Positions 35,905 through 45,165 of a stretch of DNA of 64,000 nt are shown here, piece after piece; position 1 is the stretch's first letter; every line of letters starts with the position of its first letter. The stretch spans positions 124,001-188,000 of the forward strand of contig NZ_CAKKLV010000004.1 in NCBI RefSeq assembly GCF_918698115.1. The letters run 5' to 3'. Below the pieces are notes generated by a model. That model saw only the letters and a list, made by a program, of their open reading frames with translations, was not told where the DNA came from and ran no database searches. The DNA is from Peribacillus sp. Bi96. GTDB taxonomy: Bacteria; Bacillota; Bacilli; Bacillales; DSM-1321. The position numbers were made by a program, and so were the translations under genes.

Positions 35905-37182
35905 ATGGATTCGGCAAAAGATAATAGCCATGTAAATGAAGAAGAAAAACACGACGTACTGAGGTCAACCCAAACTGTAATACATAAAGCTTTGGATAAG
36001 CTGGGTTACCCGGAAGAAGTTTTTGAGCTCTTGAAGGAACCATTGCGTTTATTAACAGTGAAGATACCAGTCCGGATGGATGATGGGTCGGTTAAAATTT
36101 TCACGGGTTACAGGGCGCAGCATAATGATGCTGTTGGGCCTACAAAGGGCGGTATCCGTTTTCACCCTGATGTAACGGAACGTGAAGTGAAAGCATTATC
36201 CATTTGGATGAGCTTGAAATGCGGGATCGTTGATTTGCCGTATGGCGGTGGTAAAGGCGGGATCGTTTGTGATCCTCGTAATATGTCCTTCCGTGAGTTG
36301 GAAAGACTAAGCCGGGGCTATGTTCGCGCAATCAGCCAAATCGTGGGGCCGACAAAAGATATCCCGGCACCGGATGTATTTACGAATTCCCAGATCATGG
36401 CTTGGATGATGGATGAATACAGCCGTATGGATGAATTCAACTCCCCAGGATTCATTACAGGTAAACCGCTTGTATTGGGTGGTTCTCATGGCCGTGAATC
36501 AGCAACTGCTAAGGGTGTAACGATTTGTATCAATGAAGCTGCCAAGAAGCGTGGCATTGATATTAAAGGGGCACGGGTCGTCATTCAAGGCTTTGGTAAT
36601 GCAGGAAGTTTCTTAGCTAAATTCATGCATGATGCAGGTGCAAAGGTTATTGGTATTTCTGATGCATATGGTGCGCTTCATGATCCTGAAGGACTGGATA
36701 TCGATTATCTTCTAGATCGGAGAGACAGTTTCGGAACCGTAACAAAATTGTTTAAAAGCACAATTTCAAATAAAGAACTGCTTGAATTGGATTGTGATAT
36801 TTTAGTTCCGGCTGCAATTGAAAACCAAATCACAGAAGAGAATGCTGCTGATATTAAAGCTTCAATCGTTGTCGAGGCTGCAAACGGGCCTACGACAATG
36901 GAAGCGACACAAATCCTAACAGACCGTGGAATCCTTCTTGTTCCTGATGTCTTGGCTTCTGCTGGCGGAGTTACGGTTTCTTACTTTGAATGGGTACAAA
37001 ATAATCAAGGATATTACTGGTCTGAAGAAGAAGTGGACGAAAAGCTGGAAAAAATCCTTGTGAAATCTTTTAATAATATTTATGAACTTGCCCAATCCAG
37101 ACGTGTTGATATGCGTCTTGCGGCTTATATGATTGGCGTAAGAAAAATGGCTGAAGCTTCACGCTTCCGTGGTTGGATCTAA
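35905..37182 (+). CDS. gudB: NAD-type glutamate dehydrogenase
   Basis: Catabolic hexameric dehydrogenase, glutamate plus NAD to 2-oxoglutarate and ammonia. Substrate-site residues lie in GPTKGGIRFHP (~79-88), CGIVDLPYGGGKGGI (K117 region) and IPAPDVFTNSQIMAWM; the NAD fold is GARVVIQGFGNAGS. Length is 425. The cryptic gudB of B. subtilis 168 carries a three-residue V-K-A duplication near residue 95. Here V-K-A occurs once (TEREVKALSIW), so the enzyme should be active. ATG 35905 follows AGGAGG. Ends at a strong terminator. Confidence 0.94.
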   Translation: MDSAKDNSHVNEEEKHDVLRSTQTVIHKALDKLGYPEEVFELLKEPLRLLTVKIPVRMDDGSVKIFTGYRAQHNDAVGPTKGGIRFHPDVTEREVKALSIWMSLKCGIVDLPYGGGKGGIVCDPRNMSFRELERLSRGYVRAISQIVGPTKDIPAPDVFTNSQIMAWMMDEYSRMDEFNSPGFITGKPLVLGGSHGRESATAKGVTICINEAAKKRGIDIKGARVVIQGFGNAGSFLAKFMHDAGAKVIGISDAYGALHDPEGLDIDYLLDRRDSFGTVTKLFKSTISNKELLELDCDILVPAAIENQITEENAADIKASIVVEAANGPTTMEATQILTDRGILLVPDVLASAGGVTVSYFEWVQNNQGYYWSEEEVDEKLEKILVKSFNNIYELAQSRRVDMRLAAYMIGVRKMAEASRFRGWI

Positions 37183-37250
37183 AAAGATTCAAATCATGAA
37201 TGGCATATAGATAAAATCGTTTTCATTGCTTTATCATTGAAATGATTTGT

Positions 37251-37290
37251 AAAAACTCCTATCATGTATTGATAGGAGTTTTTATTTTTA
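37251..37290 (+). terminator. Terminator after gudB
   Basis: AAAAACTCCTATCA pairs with TGATAGGAGTTTTT around TGTAT, followed by a T-rich tail. Confidence 0.9.
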
Positions 37291-37333
37291 AGCGAACGAA
37301 TTACATAGTGCATGGAAAGGCAGTGGAGTAAAA

Positions 37334-38302
37334 ATGAATGTTGAAGAAGTCATTATCATAGGTGGGGGCCCTTGTGGATTGGCGGCTGCGATTGCTCTTA
37401 AAGAAGTGGGAATTCAGTCCCTGATCATTGAAAAAGGCAATGTGGTGGATTCGATTTACCGTTACCCCACTCATCAAACATTTTTCAGTTCAAGCGAAAA
37501 ATTGGAAATCGGTGATACCGCTTTTATTATCGAAAACCGTAAACCGGTCCGTAATCAGGCATTGGCTTATTATAGGGAGGTAGTTAGAAGAAAAGAATTA
37601 CGGATCAATAAGTTCGAAAAAGTGGAAAAGGTGGAAAAACGGGAAGATGGGAAATTTGTAGTAAAGACATCAAAAGGTGACTATACAGCATTGCATGTTA
37701 TCGTATCTACCGGATACTACGATCATCCAAACTATATGTGCATACCCGGTGAAGATCTTCCTAAAGTGTTTCATTATTTCAAGGAGGGCCACCCTTACTT
37801 TAATTGTGATGTTACCGTCATCGGTGGTAAAAACTCAAGTGTGGATGCGGCACTGGAATTGGTCAAATCAGGTGCAAGAGTTACCGTCCTATACAGGGGA
37901 GCGGAGTACTCTTCTAAAATCAAACCATGGATTCTCCCTGAATTTGAATCATTAGTCCGCAATGGAACGATCATGATGGAATTTAATGCGAATGTTGACG
38001 AAATCACTGAAGATAGTGTCGTATATCATGTAGGTGAAGAGCAAAAAGTTATAAAAAATGATTATGTGTTCGCCATGACTGGTTATCACCCTGACCATTC
38101 CTTTTTAGCTTCAATGGGCATAAATATTGATAAGGTGACTGGAAGGCCAACCTATAACGAGGAAACGATGGAGACGAACGTAAAGAGTCTATATATTGCC
38201 GGCGTTCTTGCAGCCGGAAATAATGCGAACGAAATCTTCATTGAAAATGGCAGGTTCCATGGTGGTTTAATTGCCTATCATTTGGCTGTTAAAGAAAAGT
38301 GA
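37334..38302 (+). CDS. ypdA: Bacillithiol disulfide reductase YpdA
   Basis: Single-cysteine flavoprotein that reduces bacillithiol disulfide with NADPH, restoring the low-molecular-weight thiol pool. The FAD motif is IIGGGPCGLAAAIAL (~residues 7-21), containing the active cysteine in GPCG. The NADPH motif is TVIGGKNSSVDAALEL and the second FAD contact is SLYIAGVLAAG. Length is 322. ATG 37334 follows AGTGGAG at short spacing. Same position after gudB as in B. subtilis; ansA follows 23 bases later and may be co-transcribed. Confidence 0.93.
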   Translation: MNVEEVIIIGGGPCGLAAAIALKEVGIQSLIIEKGNVVDSIYRYPTHQTFFSSSEKLEIGDTAFIIENRKPVRNQALAYYREVVRRKELRINKFEKVEKVEKREDGKFVVKTSKGDYTALHVIVSTGYYDHPNYMCIPGEDLPKVFHYFKEGHPYFNCDVTVIGGKNSSVDAALELVKSGARVTVLYRGAEYSSKIKPWILPEFESLVRNGTIMMEFNANVDEITEDSVVYHVGEEQKVIKNDYVFAMTGYHPDHSFLASMGINIDKVTGRPTYNEETMETNVKSLYIAGVLAAGNNANEIFIENGRFHGGLIAYHLAVKEK

Positions 38303-38325
38303 AATGAAAAGGGAGCTGAAATAGT

Positions 38326-39291
38326 ATGGACAAAATATCATTAATAACGACAGGCGGAACTATTGCCAGTAAAGAAACGACAAATGGAATGTTGGCTTCA
38401 GGTGCGTTGAGTGGGCAGGAGTTGGCATCCATTTGCGAATTACCCAACGATATTGAGGTTAAAGTGGTTGATCTTTTCCAAATCTCAAGCATGTCCATGT
38501 CATTTGGGAAAATGGAACAGCTGAAACTAGCCATAAAAAAGGAATTGGAAGACCCGGAAGTTACAGGGATTGTCGTGACCCACGGTACCGATACACTAGA
38601 GGAAACGGCTTATTTCCTTGATGTCACGAATAGAGATCAACGACCAATCGTTTTAACCGGATCCCAGCGGTCTCCTAAAGAAGTGGGAACCGATGTTTAT
38701 TCGAACCTAAGGAATTCGATATTATGTGCTGCGAGTGATCTTCTCAAGGATGTTGGTGTGGTTGTCGTTTTTAATGAGCGCATTTATTCAGCAAAGTATG
38801 TAAAAAAAGTGCATGCTTCCAATTTGCAAGGATTCGAATCTTTCGGCTATGGATATCTGGGGATCATTGATAATGATGTCGTCAGCATCTATCAAAAACC
38901 TTTACATCGGGAGTTCTATGATATCCAGAATCGCATCCCCAGAGTGGATATCATCAAGTGCCATACAGGCGCTGATGGCCTCTTTATAGAGGCTGCTGTT
39001 AAAAACGGTGCGAAAGGCATCGTCCTCGAAGGTGTAGGAAGGGGACAAGTTACGCCTGAAATGGTAACTTCCATACAGGATGCGATCGATAATGGCATAA
39101 CAATCGTCATGACAACAAGTGCAGAAGAAGGAAAAGTTTACCCGGCATATGATTATGTAGGCAGTGCATTTGATTTAAAACAGCGCGGCGTGATATTAGG
39201 TGCTGATTATGACAGCAAGAAGGCTAGAATTAAGTTAGCTGTCGTGCTGGCAAGTGAAAACTCTGTAGATGAAACCTTCTTTAAGTACTGA
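38326..39291 (+). CDS. ansA: L-asparaginase (type I/II fold)
   Basis: Hydrolyses L-asparagine to aspartate and ammonia. No signal peptide, so cytoplasmic. The first catalytic threonine is in ITTGGTIASKE (~residues 6-16), the second triad segment is VVTHGTDTLEETAYFL, and the lysine is in the distal part of the domain. The C-terminal domain has IVLEGVGRGQV and TTSAEEGKVYP. Length is 321. ATG 38326 follows GGGAG. An asparaginase beside a glutamate dehydrogenase suggests a small amino-acid catabolism group (inference). Confidence 0.92.
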   Translation: MDKISLITTGGTIASKETTNGMLASGALSGQELASICELPNDIEVKVVDLFQISSMSMSFGKMEQLKLAIKKELEDPEVTGIVVTHGTDTLEETAYFLDVTNRDQRPIVLTGSQRSPKEVGTDVYSNLRNSILCAASDLLKDVGVVVVFNERIYSAKYVKKVHASNLQGFESFGYGYLGIIDNDVVSIYQKPLHREFYDIQNRIPRVDIIKCHTGADGLFIEAAVKNGAKGIVLEGVGRGQVTPEMVTSIQDAIDNGITIVMTTSAEEGKVYPAYDYVGSAFDLKQRGVILGADYDSKKARIKLAVVLASENSVDETFFKY

Positions 39292-39388
39292 CGGATTAAA
39301 TAAATGTTGGAAGACTTGATTCTTGGATTTAGTTTTTCTGCATTCCATGGTACGATTAAGGAAAAGAAGAGGAAAAGAGGGTCAGCTA

Positions 39389-40075
39389 ATGCTGGTCATG
39401 TTGTCAGCGGCTATTGCGCCAGGATTGGCGCTACTCAGCTATTTCTATTTGAAAGATCAATATGAAACAGAACCGATATCGGTTGTTATCAAAACATTTT
39501 TATTCGGTGTCTTTCTTGTTTTGCCGATTATGTTCATACAGTATGTGCTCGAAACGGAACATATCTTGAATACAGACTTAGCTAATGCATTTTTATGGGC
39601 AGCACTGCTTGAGGAATTCTTCAAGTGGTTCATACTCATTTATGTTATTTATCAGCATGTAGCCTTTGATGAGCCATATGATGGGATCGTTTACGGAGCA
39701 GCAGTCTCACTTGGATTCGCTACAATGGAGAATATTTTGTACTTACTTGCAAACGGCGTGGAGCATGCTTTTATCAGGGCCGTTCTCCCTGTATCCAGTC
39801 ACGCTTTATTCGGGGTGATCATGGGGTATTATTTGGGCAAGGCGAAATTTTCAGCTACCAATAATCGGCTCTATTTATTATTGGCACTGATCATACCAAT
39901 TTCGTTACATGGGGTTTATGACTATATTTTAGTTTCTCAAAAATTTTGGGTGTACTTTATTATGCCATTTATGATTTACCTATGGTGGTTAGGGATGAAA
40001 AAGGTGAAAAAAGCACGTTTGATGTCTGATTTTCATGCTGAAAAACTTTCTCAAAATCATTTTCTTAGCAAATGA
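39389..40075 (+). CDS. prsW: Intramembrane protease PrsW
   Basis: Site-1 membrane protease that in B. subtilis starts destruction of the anti-sigma factor RsiW and so activates SigW under envelope stress. ATG 39389 ([16 protein letters not shown]) fits AGAGGG seven bases upstream; the longer frame adds a basic stretch without ribosome site. The catalytic glutamates are in LLEEFFKW (~residue 75), with further conserved motifs in [14 protein letters not shown] and the histidine segments [12 protein letters not shown] and SLHGVYDY. About seven spans in 228 residues. Confidence 0.92.
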   Translation: MLVMLSAAIAPGLALLSYFYLKDQYETEPISVVIKTFLFGVFLVLPIMFIQYVLETEHILNTDLANAFLWAALLEEFFKWFILIYVIYQHVAFDEPYDGIVYGAAVSLGFATMENILYLLANGVEHAFIRAVLPVSSHALFGVIMGYYLGKAKFSATNNRLYLLLALIIPISLHGVYDYILVSQKFWVYFIMPFMIYLWWLGMKKVKKARLMSDFHAEKLSQNHFLSK

Positions 40076-40083
40076 TGAATAGT

Positions 40084-40127
40084 AAAAAACGGAGTGTTGG
40101 CATATTTTGCCCGCTCCGTTTTTTTAT
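40084..40127 (+). terminator. Terminator after prsW
   Basis: AAAACGGAG and CTCCGTTTT pair outside an inner GGC/GCC stem, followed by a T-run. Confidence 0.85.
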
Positions 40128-40199
40128 GGTTTGGAATAAAAAAGCCAGTTAAGAAGAAAATAGAATTACATTAATTCAAGAAAAAGAGGAGTGTTTTTG

Positions 40200-41051
40200 A
40201 TGAAAGGAATTTCGTCAAAATGGAAATGGCTTTTGCTGTTTTCGTGTTTAACAATTTGTTTCGGAATTTACCCGGAAACAAGGACAAATGCCTTTTCGAG
40301 CCAAGTCATCCAAAAAGGTGCGGTTGGAGATGATGTAATTGAACTACAGGCACGCTTACAAAACATTGGTTACTATAATGGAAAGATTGATGGAGTCTAT
40401 GGATGGGGCACTTATTGGGCACTTCGAAACTTTCAACAAGATTTCGGGCTGCCAATCGATGGCTATGCAGGGACAACGACAAAGCAGAAGTTGACGAATG
40501 CCTCTAATTTCAATAGAGCATTCGTTCACGAACAGATTAATAAAGGGAACGAGTTCACCTATTATGGGGGAGTAGATATTGAAAAACAGGTAAAAGTGAA
40601 AGGCAATGCAAATGCACCCAAGTCTGGCGGGGCCAATGATAAATCCGGAAATGCCCCTTCTAAAACAACAACAGCGGCCAATCTTCCTGGAGGGTATTCT
40701 CAGAACGATATACAACTGATAGCCAATGCCGTTTATGGAGAGTCGCGTGGGGAGCCATATACAGGTCAGGTTGCTGTTGCGGCGGTCATTTTAAACAGGG
40801 TAGAAAGTGCAGCTTTCCCGAATACCATTTCGGGAGTGATCTTTGAACCTGGAGCCTTTACGGCAGTTGCGGATGGCCAGATATGGCTTACCCCGAACGA
40901 ACGGGCAAAAGAAGCGGTCGTGGATGCTATCAATGGATGGGATCCGAGTGGTAATGCCGAGTATTACTTTAATCCCGAAACGGCTACTAGCAAATGGATT
41001 TGGTCTAGACCGCAAATCAAAAAAATCGGAAAACATATCTTTTGTAAGTAA
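40200..41051 (+). CDS. sleB: Spore cortex-lytic enzyme SleB
   Basis: Lytic transglycosylase that cuts spore cortex muramic-delta-lactam peptidoglycan at germination. ATG 40200 follows AAGAGGAG; GTG 40191 overlaps it. A signal peptide spans residues ~1-32. Residues ~38-105 are a peptidoglycan-binding domain (GDDVIELQARLQNIGYYNG). A Gly/Asn/Lys linker follows, and residues ~165-283 are the SleB hydrolase domain (IANAVYGESRGEPYTGQVAV, with its catalytic Glu in GESRGE). The protein is exported to the inner forespore membrane and cortex. ypeB follows 14 bases later. Confidence 0.95.
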   Translation: MKGISSKWKWLLLFSCLTICFGIYPETRTNAFSSQVIQKGAVGDDVIELQARLQNIGYYNGKIDGVYGWGTYWALRNFQQDFGLPIDGYAGTTTKQKLTNASNFNRAFVHEQINKGNEFTYYGGVDIEKQVKVKGNANAPKSGGANDKSGNAPSKTTTAANLPGGYSQNDIQLIANAVYGESRGEPYTGQVAVAAVILNRVESAAFPNTISGVIFEPGAFTAVADGQIWLTPNERAKEAVVDAINGWDPSGNAEYYFNPETATSKWIWSRPQIKKIGKHIFCK

Positions 41052-41065
41052 AGAGGTGAAGGAAA

Positions 41066-42421
41066 ATGATCAGGAATATAGTGATTGCCCTGCTTGTTGT
41101 AGTTGTTGCAGGAACTGCATTCTGGGGCTATCAAGAACATAAGGAAAAAAATGCTGTATTAATCAATGCGGAAAACACTTATCAGCGAGCCTTTCATGAT
41201 TTAAGCTATCAAGTAGATTTATTGCATGATAAAGTTGGCAGCACGTTGGCGATGAATTCAAGATATTCATTAAGTCCAGCTTTAACAGATGTGTGGCGTA
41301 TCACTTCCGAAGCCCAAAGTGATGTCGGGCAGTTGCCAATAACCCTGCTTCCTTTTAATAAAACAGAAGAATTTTTAGCGAAAATTGCGGACTTCAGTTA
41401 TAAAACAGCCGTACGTGATCTTGATAAAGAACCATTGAATGATCAGGAATATTCGACTTTACAATCCCTATATACACAGGCAAGTGACATCCAGGGCGAG
41501 TTAAGAAAGGTGCAATATCTAGTCCTTAAAAACAATTTAAGATGGATGGATGTCGAAATGGCTTTAGCATCTGGAAAAGAAAATACAGATAACACGATCA
41601 TTGACGGCTTAAAAGTGGTGGAGAAAAAAGTATCGGGGTATGGGGAAACAAACGAGATGAATCCGACCTTTACTTCTACCCAACAGAGGGATGAAAACTT
41701 CAAAAATTTGCAAGGTAAAACCATTACAAAAGAAGAAGCCATTGCGACAGCGAAAAGCTATATACATTCAAAAAGCGGAAATTTGAAGGTGAATGTTGAA
41801 GAAAACGGCAAAGGTTCCGATTATGGATTTTATAGTGTGAGCATCCTTGATAAAGATTCTGATACCGAATTGAATATGGATTTGACAAAAAAAGGCGGTT
41901 ACCCCATTTGGTATATCAATAATAGGGACGTGAACAAAACAAATATTGATTTGAATCAAGCCTATACGAAAGCCGAAGCCTTTTTAAAAGAACATGATTT
42001 CAGTTCACTGGAATTATTTGAAAGTGCACAGTACGATAACATCGCTTTACTGAATTTCGTGACATCTGAAAATGGAGTCAAGATTTATCCTGATTCAGTC
42101 AAGGTCAAAATTGGATTGGATGACGGATCTGTTGTGGGGTTCTCGGCAGACGAGTATTTAAAATCACATAAAACAAGGGAAATAGAAAGTCCGAGCATAT
42201 CGGAGAAAGAAGCTAGAGATAAAATCAACTTAAATGTAAAGATAATGGAAAGTGGAAAGGCATTAATCATTAATGATATTGGCGAAGAAGTTCTTTGTTA
42301 TGAATTTATGGGTACTATTAAAGAAGATACATACCGTATTTTCATTAATGCCGACACTGGTCAAGAAGAAAAAGTGGAAAAATTAAAGAACTCCGAACCG
42401 GTATACGAAAATTTAATCTAG
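41066..42421 (+). CDS. ypeB: Germination protein YpeB
   Basis: Partner needed for SleB localisation and stability in the spore. One N-terminal anchor (residues ~3-20, NIVIALLVVVVAGTAFWGY), then ~170 residues of helix. Three PepSY-type repeats follow in the C-terminal 250 residues, visible as ITKEEAIATAKSYI, LNQAYTKAEAFLKEHDF and ISEKEARDKINLN. Length 451 is normal. ATG 41066 follows GAGGTG. The sleB–ypeB pairing is near-universal in Bacillus. Confidence 0.95.
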   Translation: MIRNIVIALLVVVVAGTAFWGYQEHKEKNAVLINAENTYQRAFHDLSYQVDLLHDKVGSTLAMNSRYSLSPALTDVWRITSEAQSDVGQLPITLLPFNKTEEFLAKIADFSYKTAVRDLDKEPLNDQEYSTLQSLYTQASDIQGELRKVQYLVLKNNLRWMDVEMALASGKENTDNTIIDGLKVVEKKVSGYGETNEMNPTFTSTQQRDENFKNLQGKTITKEEAIATAKSYIHSKSGNLKVNVEENGKGSDYGFYSVSILDKDSDTELNMDLTKKGGYPIWYINNRDVNKTNIDLNQAYTKAEAFLKEHDFSSLELFESAQYDNIALLNFVTSENGVKIYPDSVKVKIGLDDGSVVGFSADEYLKSHKTREIESPSISEKEARDKINLNVKIMESGKALIINDIGEEVLCYEFMGTIKEDTYRIFINADTGQEEKVEKLKNSEPVYENLI

Positions 42422-42446
42422 ACGGGTATGATGATTCATATTCAAT

Positions 42447-42480
42447 AGGGAAATGTGCCTAGCCACTTTCCCTTTTTCTT
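42447..42480 (+). terminator. Terminator after ypeB
   Basis: AGGGAAA-TGTG pairs with CAC-TTTCCCT around CCTAGC, followed by TTTTCTT. Confidence 0.75.
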
Positions 42481-42588
42481 ATTTCATGACATAATAGTAA
42501 AATAGATTTTTGGATAATATGGGAAAATTAATGGGTAATATGATGTTGTTTCCCTCATTACTTGCTACCAAAAAGGACGTGAATCAAG

Positions 42589-43248
42589 ATGTTTAAAATG
42601 GGTGATATTTTAATGCTCGAACAGAAATACTCCTCCCGGAAGGAAAAGTTCAAATGTATGGTTGTTGAAATGGAACCGGGTTGTGTTTATATAGACTTTC
42701 CCATCCATTTAGAAACTGGAAAAATTGCATTTCTGATGGACGGGACACAGTTGAACGTCACATTTTCAAACGAGGATCAGGCCGTATATGTATTTGATTC
42801 TGAAGTGCTCGGAAAAGTGAAGGGTAGAATACCTATGATACAACTAATGCTGCCTGATGCAGGTACTTTTGTGAGAATTCAAAGGAGGCAGTATGTTCGC
42901 CTGGATGTAACGCTTGATACAGCCATCCATCCTGAACATTCCGAGTTTCCTCCTTTTCGCGCATTAACAGAGGATATCAGTGCAGGGGGAGCTTCTATAA
43001 GGCTTTTAAAAGGCGTGAATATACAATCGGCTTCACAATTATTTTTGTGGATGGCGCTTACACTGAAATCCGGGGAGATCCATTATTTACGTTTAAGAAG
43101 CAAACTCATTCGTGTAACGGAGAAAGAACATGAAAACAAGCTTCTACACGTCCAATTTATTGAACCGACAAAAAGTGATGTACAAACTTTAATGAGATTT
43201 ATTTTTGAAAAACAGGTGGATTTAAAGAAAAAAGGGTTGTATGTTTGA
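42589..43248 (+). CDS. motI: PilZ-domain c-di-GMP receptor (MotI/YpfA)
   Basis: Cytoplasmic cyclic-di-GMP receptor that in B. subtilis binds MotA and stops flagellar rotation. The N-terminal YcgR-like domain (~residues 1-95) leads to the PilZ domain. The ligand motifs are RIQRRQYVR (RxxxR, ~residues 96-104) and EDISAGGASI ((D/N)xSxxG). Length 219 matches YpfA. ATG 42589 follows AGGACGTG. It stands alone between sleB–ypeB and ypfB. Confidence 0.9.
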   Translation: MFKMGDILMLEQKYSSRKEKFKCMVVEMEPGCVYIDFPIHLETGKIAFLMDGTQLNVTFSNEDQAVYVFDSEVLGKVKGRIPMIQLMLPDAGTFVRIQRRQYVRLDVTLDTAIHPEHSEFPPFRALTEDISAGGASIRLLKGVNIQSASQLFLWMALTLKSGEIHYLRLRSKLIRVTEKEHENKLLHVQFIEPTKSDVQTLMRFIFEKQVDLKKKGLYV

Positions 43249-43277
43249 CCGGATTGAATGAAAAACAGTGATTCCAT

Positions 43278-43303
43278 CCATACTGCTAATATAATCAGTA
43301 TGG
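43278..43303 (+). promoter_or_regulatory. Inverted repeat ahead of ypfB
   Basis: CCATACTG and CAGTATGG are perfect 8-bp arms around CTAATATAAT, ending just before the AAGGAG ribosome site. The loop contains TATAAT-like sequence, so it may be a promoter flanked by an operator, or a leader hairpin. Confidence 0.45.
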
Positions 43304-43315
43304 AAGGAGCGGCAT

Positions 43316-43501
43316 ATGAAAACATTTGAAAGACTTTTAATTAAAGTGATCATCATCCAGCTGGCTTGCCTATTCTTTTTTCAGTTCCTTTTGAGCAGGG
43401 AGGACCAAATCATTGATTTGACCAAGCTCTCGAAGTATGAAGGGGTAACTAGCAATAATTATACGAAAATCATTGAAACATTCAATGGGACCTCAAAATG
43501 A
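43316..43501 (+). CDS. ypfB: Small membrane protein YpfB (DUF5359)
   Basis: Sixty-one residues. Residues ~8-27 are a membrane span (LIKVIIIQLACLFFFQFLL) after the basic start MKTFERLLIK. The outer tail DLTKLSKYEGVTSNNYTKIIETF follows. Size, layout and position between ypfA and cmk match YpfB. No known function. ATG 43316 follows GGAAGGAG. Confidence 0.82.
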   Translation: MKTFERLLIKVIIIQLACLFFFQFLLSREDQIIDLTKLSKYEGVTSNNYTKIIETFNGTSK

Positions 43502-43523
43502 AAGCGGTGTTCCGCTTTTTTTT
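43501..43523 (+). terminator. Terminator after ypfB
   Basis: AAAGCGG pairs with CCGCTTT around TGTT, and the T-run continues. Confidence 0.75.
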
Positions 43524-43691
43524 GTATGAAGATTTTCAATAAAGGAAAACTATTGATGGTTATATAAATCAAAAGATGAACAAAGGTGTTTTTATGTACA
43601 CGTCCCTTTTATTAATGATTTTCCTGCTAGTTGTGATAAAATGAAAGGGTAATAAATAATCAGCATGATTGTAGGATTCTTGGGAGGATTT

Positions 43692-44366
43692 ATGGAAAAA
43701 AAATTATCAGTTGCAATCGATGGACCAGCTGCTGCTGGAAAAAGCACGGTTGCTAAAATTGTTGCAGAAAAGTTCAATTACATATATGTGGATACAGGAG
43801 CAATGTATAGGGCCCTTACCTATAAGGCCATCAATCAACAGATTCGCTTGAATGATGAACAAGCACTATTTGAAGTTCTCATCAATACAGAAATCGAATT
43901 AAGACCGAGTGAAAAGGGGCAGTTGGTGTTCTTGGATCATGAGGACGTGACAGCCCAAATCAGAAACAATGAAGTGACTGGTTCTGTATCGGAAGTGGCA
44001 AAGCACAGGAGTATCCGGGAAGAAATGGTGCGCAGGCAGCAGATATTTGGTGAAAATGGTGGAGTCGTCATGGATGGCAGGGATATCGGTACACATGTTT
44101 TGCCTAATGCCGAGGTAAAAGTATTTCTAATTGCATCTGTAGATGAAAGGGCACAGCGGAGACATCAGGAAAATATGTTAAAAGGTTTTCCATCCGATAT
44201 CGAAAAGCTAAGGGAAGAAATTGCAACAAGGGACAAGCTGGATTCGGAACGCGAGGTATCGCCCCTGAAAAAGGCGGCAGATGCTATCGAAATTGATACG
44301 ACTTCTTTATCGATTCAAGAGGTGGCAGAAAGTATCATGTCTTTAATAGAAGAGAGGAAAAGATAA
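43692..44366 (+). CDS. cmk: Cytidylate kinase
   Basis: Phosphorylates CMP and dCMP with ATP. ATG 43692 follows GGGAGGA; the longer frame begins inside that box. The P-loop is [10 protein letters not shown] (residues ~10-19), followed by the substrate site [12 protein letters not shown], the CMP-binding segment [12 protein letters not shown] and the LID arginines in RAQRRHQE. Length is 224. plsC and the S1-domain gene follow, the usual cmk group. Confidence 0.95.
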   Translation: MEKKLSVAIDGPAAAGKSTVAKIVAEKFNYIYVDTGAMYRALTYKAINQQIRLNDEQALFEVLINTEIELRPSEKGQLVFLDHEDVTAQIRNNEVTGSVSEVAKHRSIREEMVRRQQIFGENGGVVMDGRDIGTHVLPNAEVKVFLIASVDERAQRRHQENMLKGFPSDIEKLREEIATRDKLDSEREVSPLKKAADAIEIDTTSLSIQEVAESIMSLIEERKR

Positions 44367-44368
44367 AA

Positions 44369-44950
44369 TTGGATTTTTACACATTTGGCAAAAACGTCGT
44401 AAAAGTCGTTTTAATGCCTGCGTATAGGGTCAAGACGCTCGGAAAGGAACATATCCCTAAAGAGGGCGGAGTATTGATCTGTGCCAATCACATTGATAAT
44501 TTGGATCCCCCTGTAGTTGGCATGACATCTCCAAGGGACATTCATTTCATGGCGAAGGAAGAGTTGTTTCAAGCACCTGTTTTAAAGGGTATATTACCCA
44601 GAGTGAAAGCTTTTCCCGTCAAGCGGGGCAATAGCGATCGTGAATCCCTTAGAAAAGGTTTAAAGCTTTTGAAGGAAGGTAAGGCGCTTGGGCTGTTTCC
44701 CGAGGGAACCAGAAGTAAGACAGGTGAATTGGGAGAGGGGATGGCTGGTGCAGGATTTTTCGCATTGCGATCTGATGCCGTGATCATCCCTTGTGCAATC
44801 ATCGGCCCATATAAGTTATTGCGTCCTTTGAAGGTGGTTTATGGGCCTCCCATACATTTTGCCGAGTACCGTGAACAGAAAATTTCAGCCGATGAAGCAA
44901 CCAAGATCATTATGGACGGGATTGGGAAATTGATTTCCCAACATAAATAG
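44369..44950 (+). CDS. plsC: 1-acyl-sn-glycerol-3-phosphate acyltransferase
   Basis: Second acylation step of phosphatidic acid synthesis at the membrane. Motif I is NHIDNLD (HX4D, ~residues 35-41), motif III is FPEGTRSK, and the basic KRGNSDRESLRKGLK segment is motif II. Length 193 is the short bacterial type. The start is TTG 44369, two bases after the cmk stop, with GAGAGG upstream. It belongs to the cmk operon. Confidence 0.93.
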   Translation: MDFYTFGKNVVKVVLMPAYRVKTLGKEHIPKEGGVLICANHIDNLDPPVVGMTSPRDIHFMAKEELFQAPVLKGILPRVKAFPVKRGNSDRESLRKGLKLLKEGKALGLFPEGTRSKTGELGEGMAGAGFFALRSDAVIIPCAIIGPYKLLRPLKVVYGPPIHFAEYREQKISADEATKIIMDGIGKLISQHK

Positions 44951-45165
44951 TCATTCATACTTGACAATTTTCTGATTTTGTTAGAATTTATAAAATAGGG
45001 GTATTGTTCCTTATAGGGAATGAAAAGGAATATAACCTTATTACTCTAAAAAAAACCGTTTTTATCTTTATTAGGAAAGTGTTTTTATTGAACCACTTTA
45101 AATAAAATATGTGGCCGATGAAGAGGAAGTTTGCTGATCAGTCATGGGTTAAGGAGGAGTTAGTA
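44951..45165 (+). promoter_or_regulatory. Leader of ypfD with possible sigma-A promoter
   Basis: TTGACA at 44961 is followed 15 bases later by TAGAAT, or 17 bases later by GAATTT. The following ~180 bases are AT-rich with short GGAA/TTCC pairings. An autoregulatory r-protein leader cannot be shown from this sequence. Confidence 0.3.

Noticed and set aside
40134..40165. Sigma-G promoter ahead of sleB
   Set aside because: GAATA is present but the -10 (AAATAGA) matches the sigma-G pattern too poorly to report.
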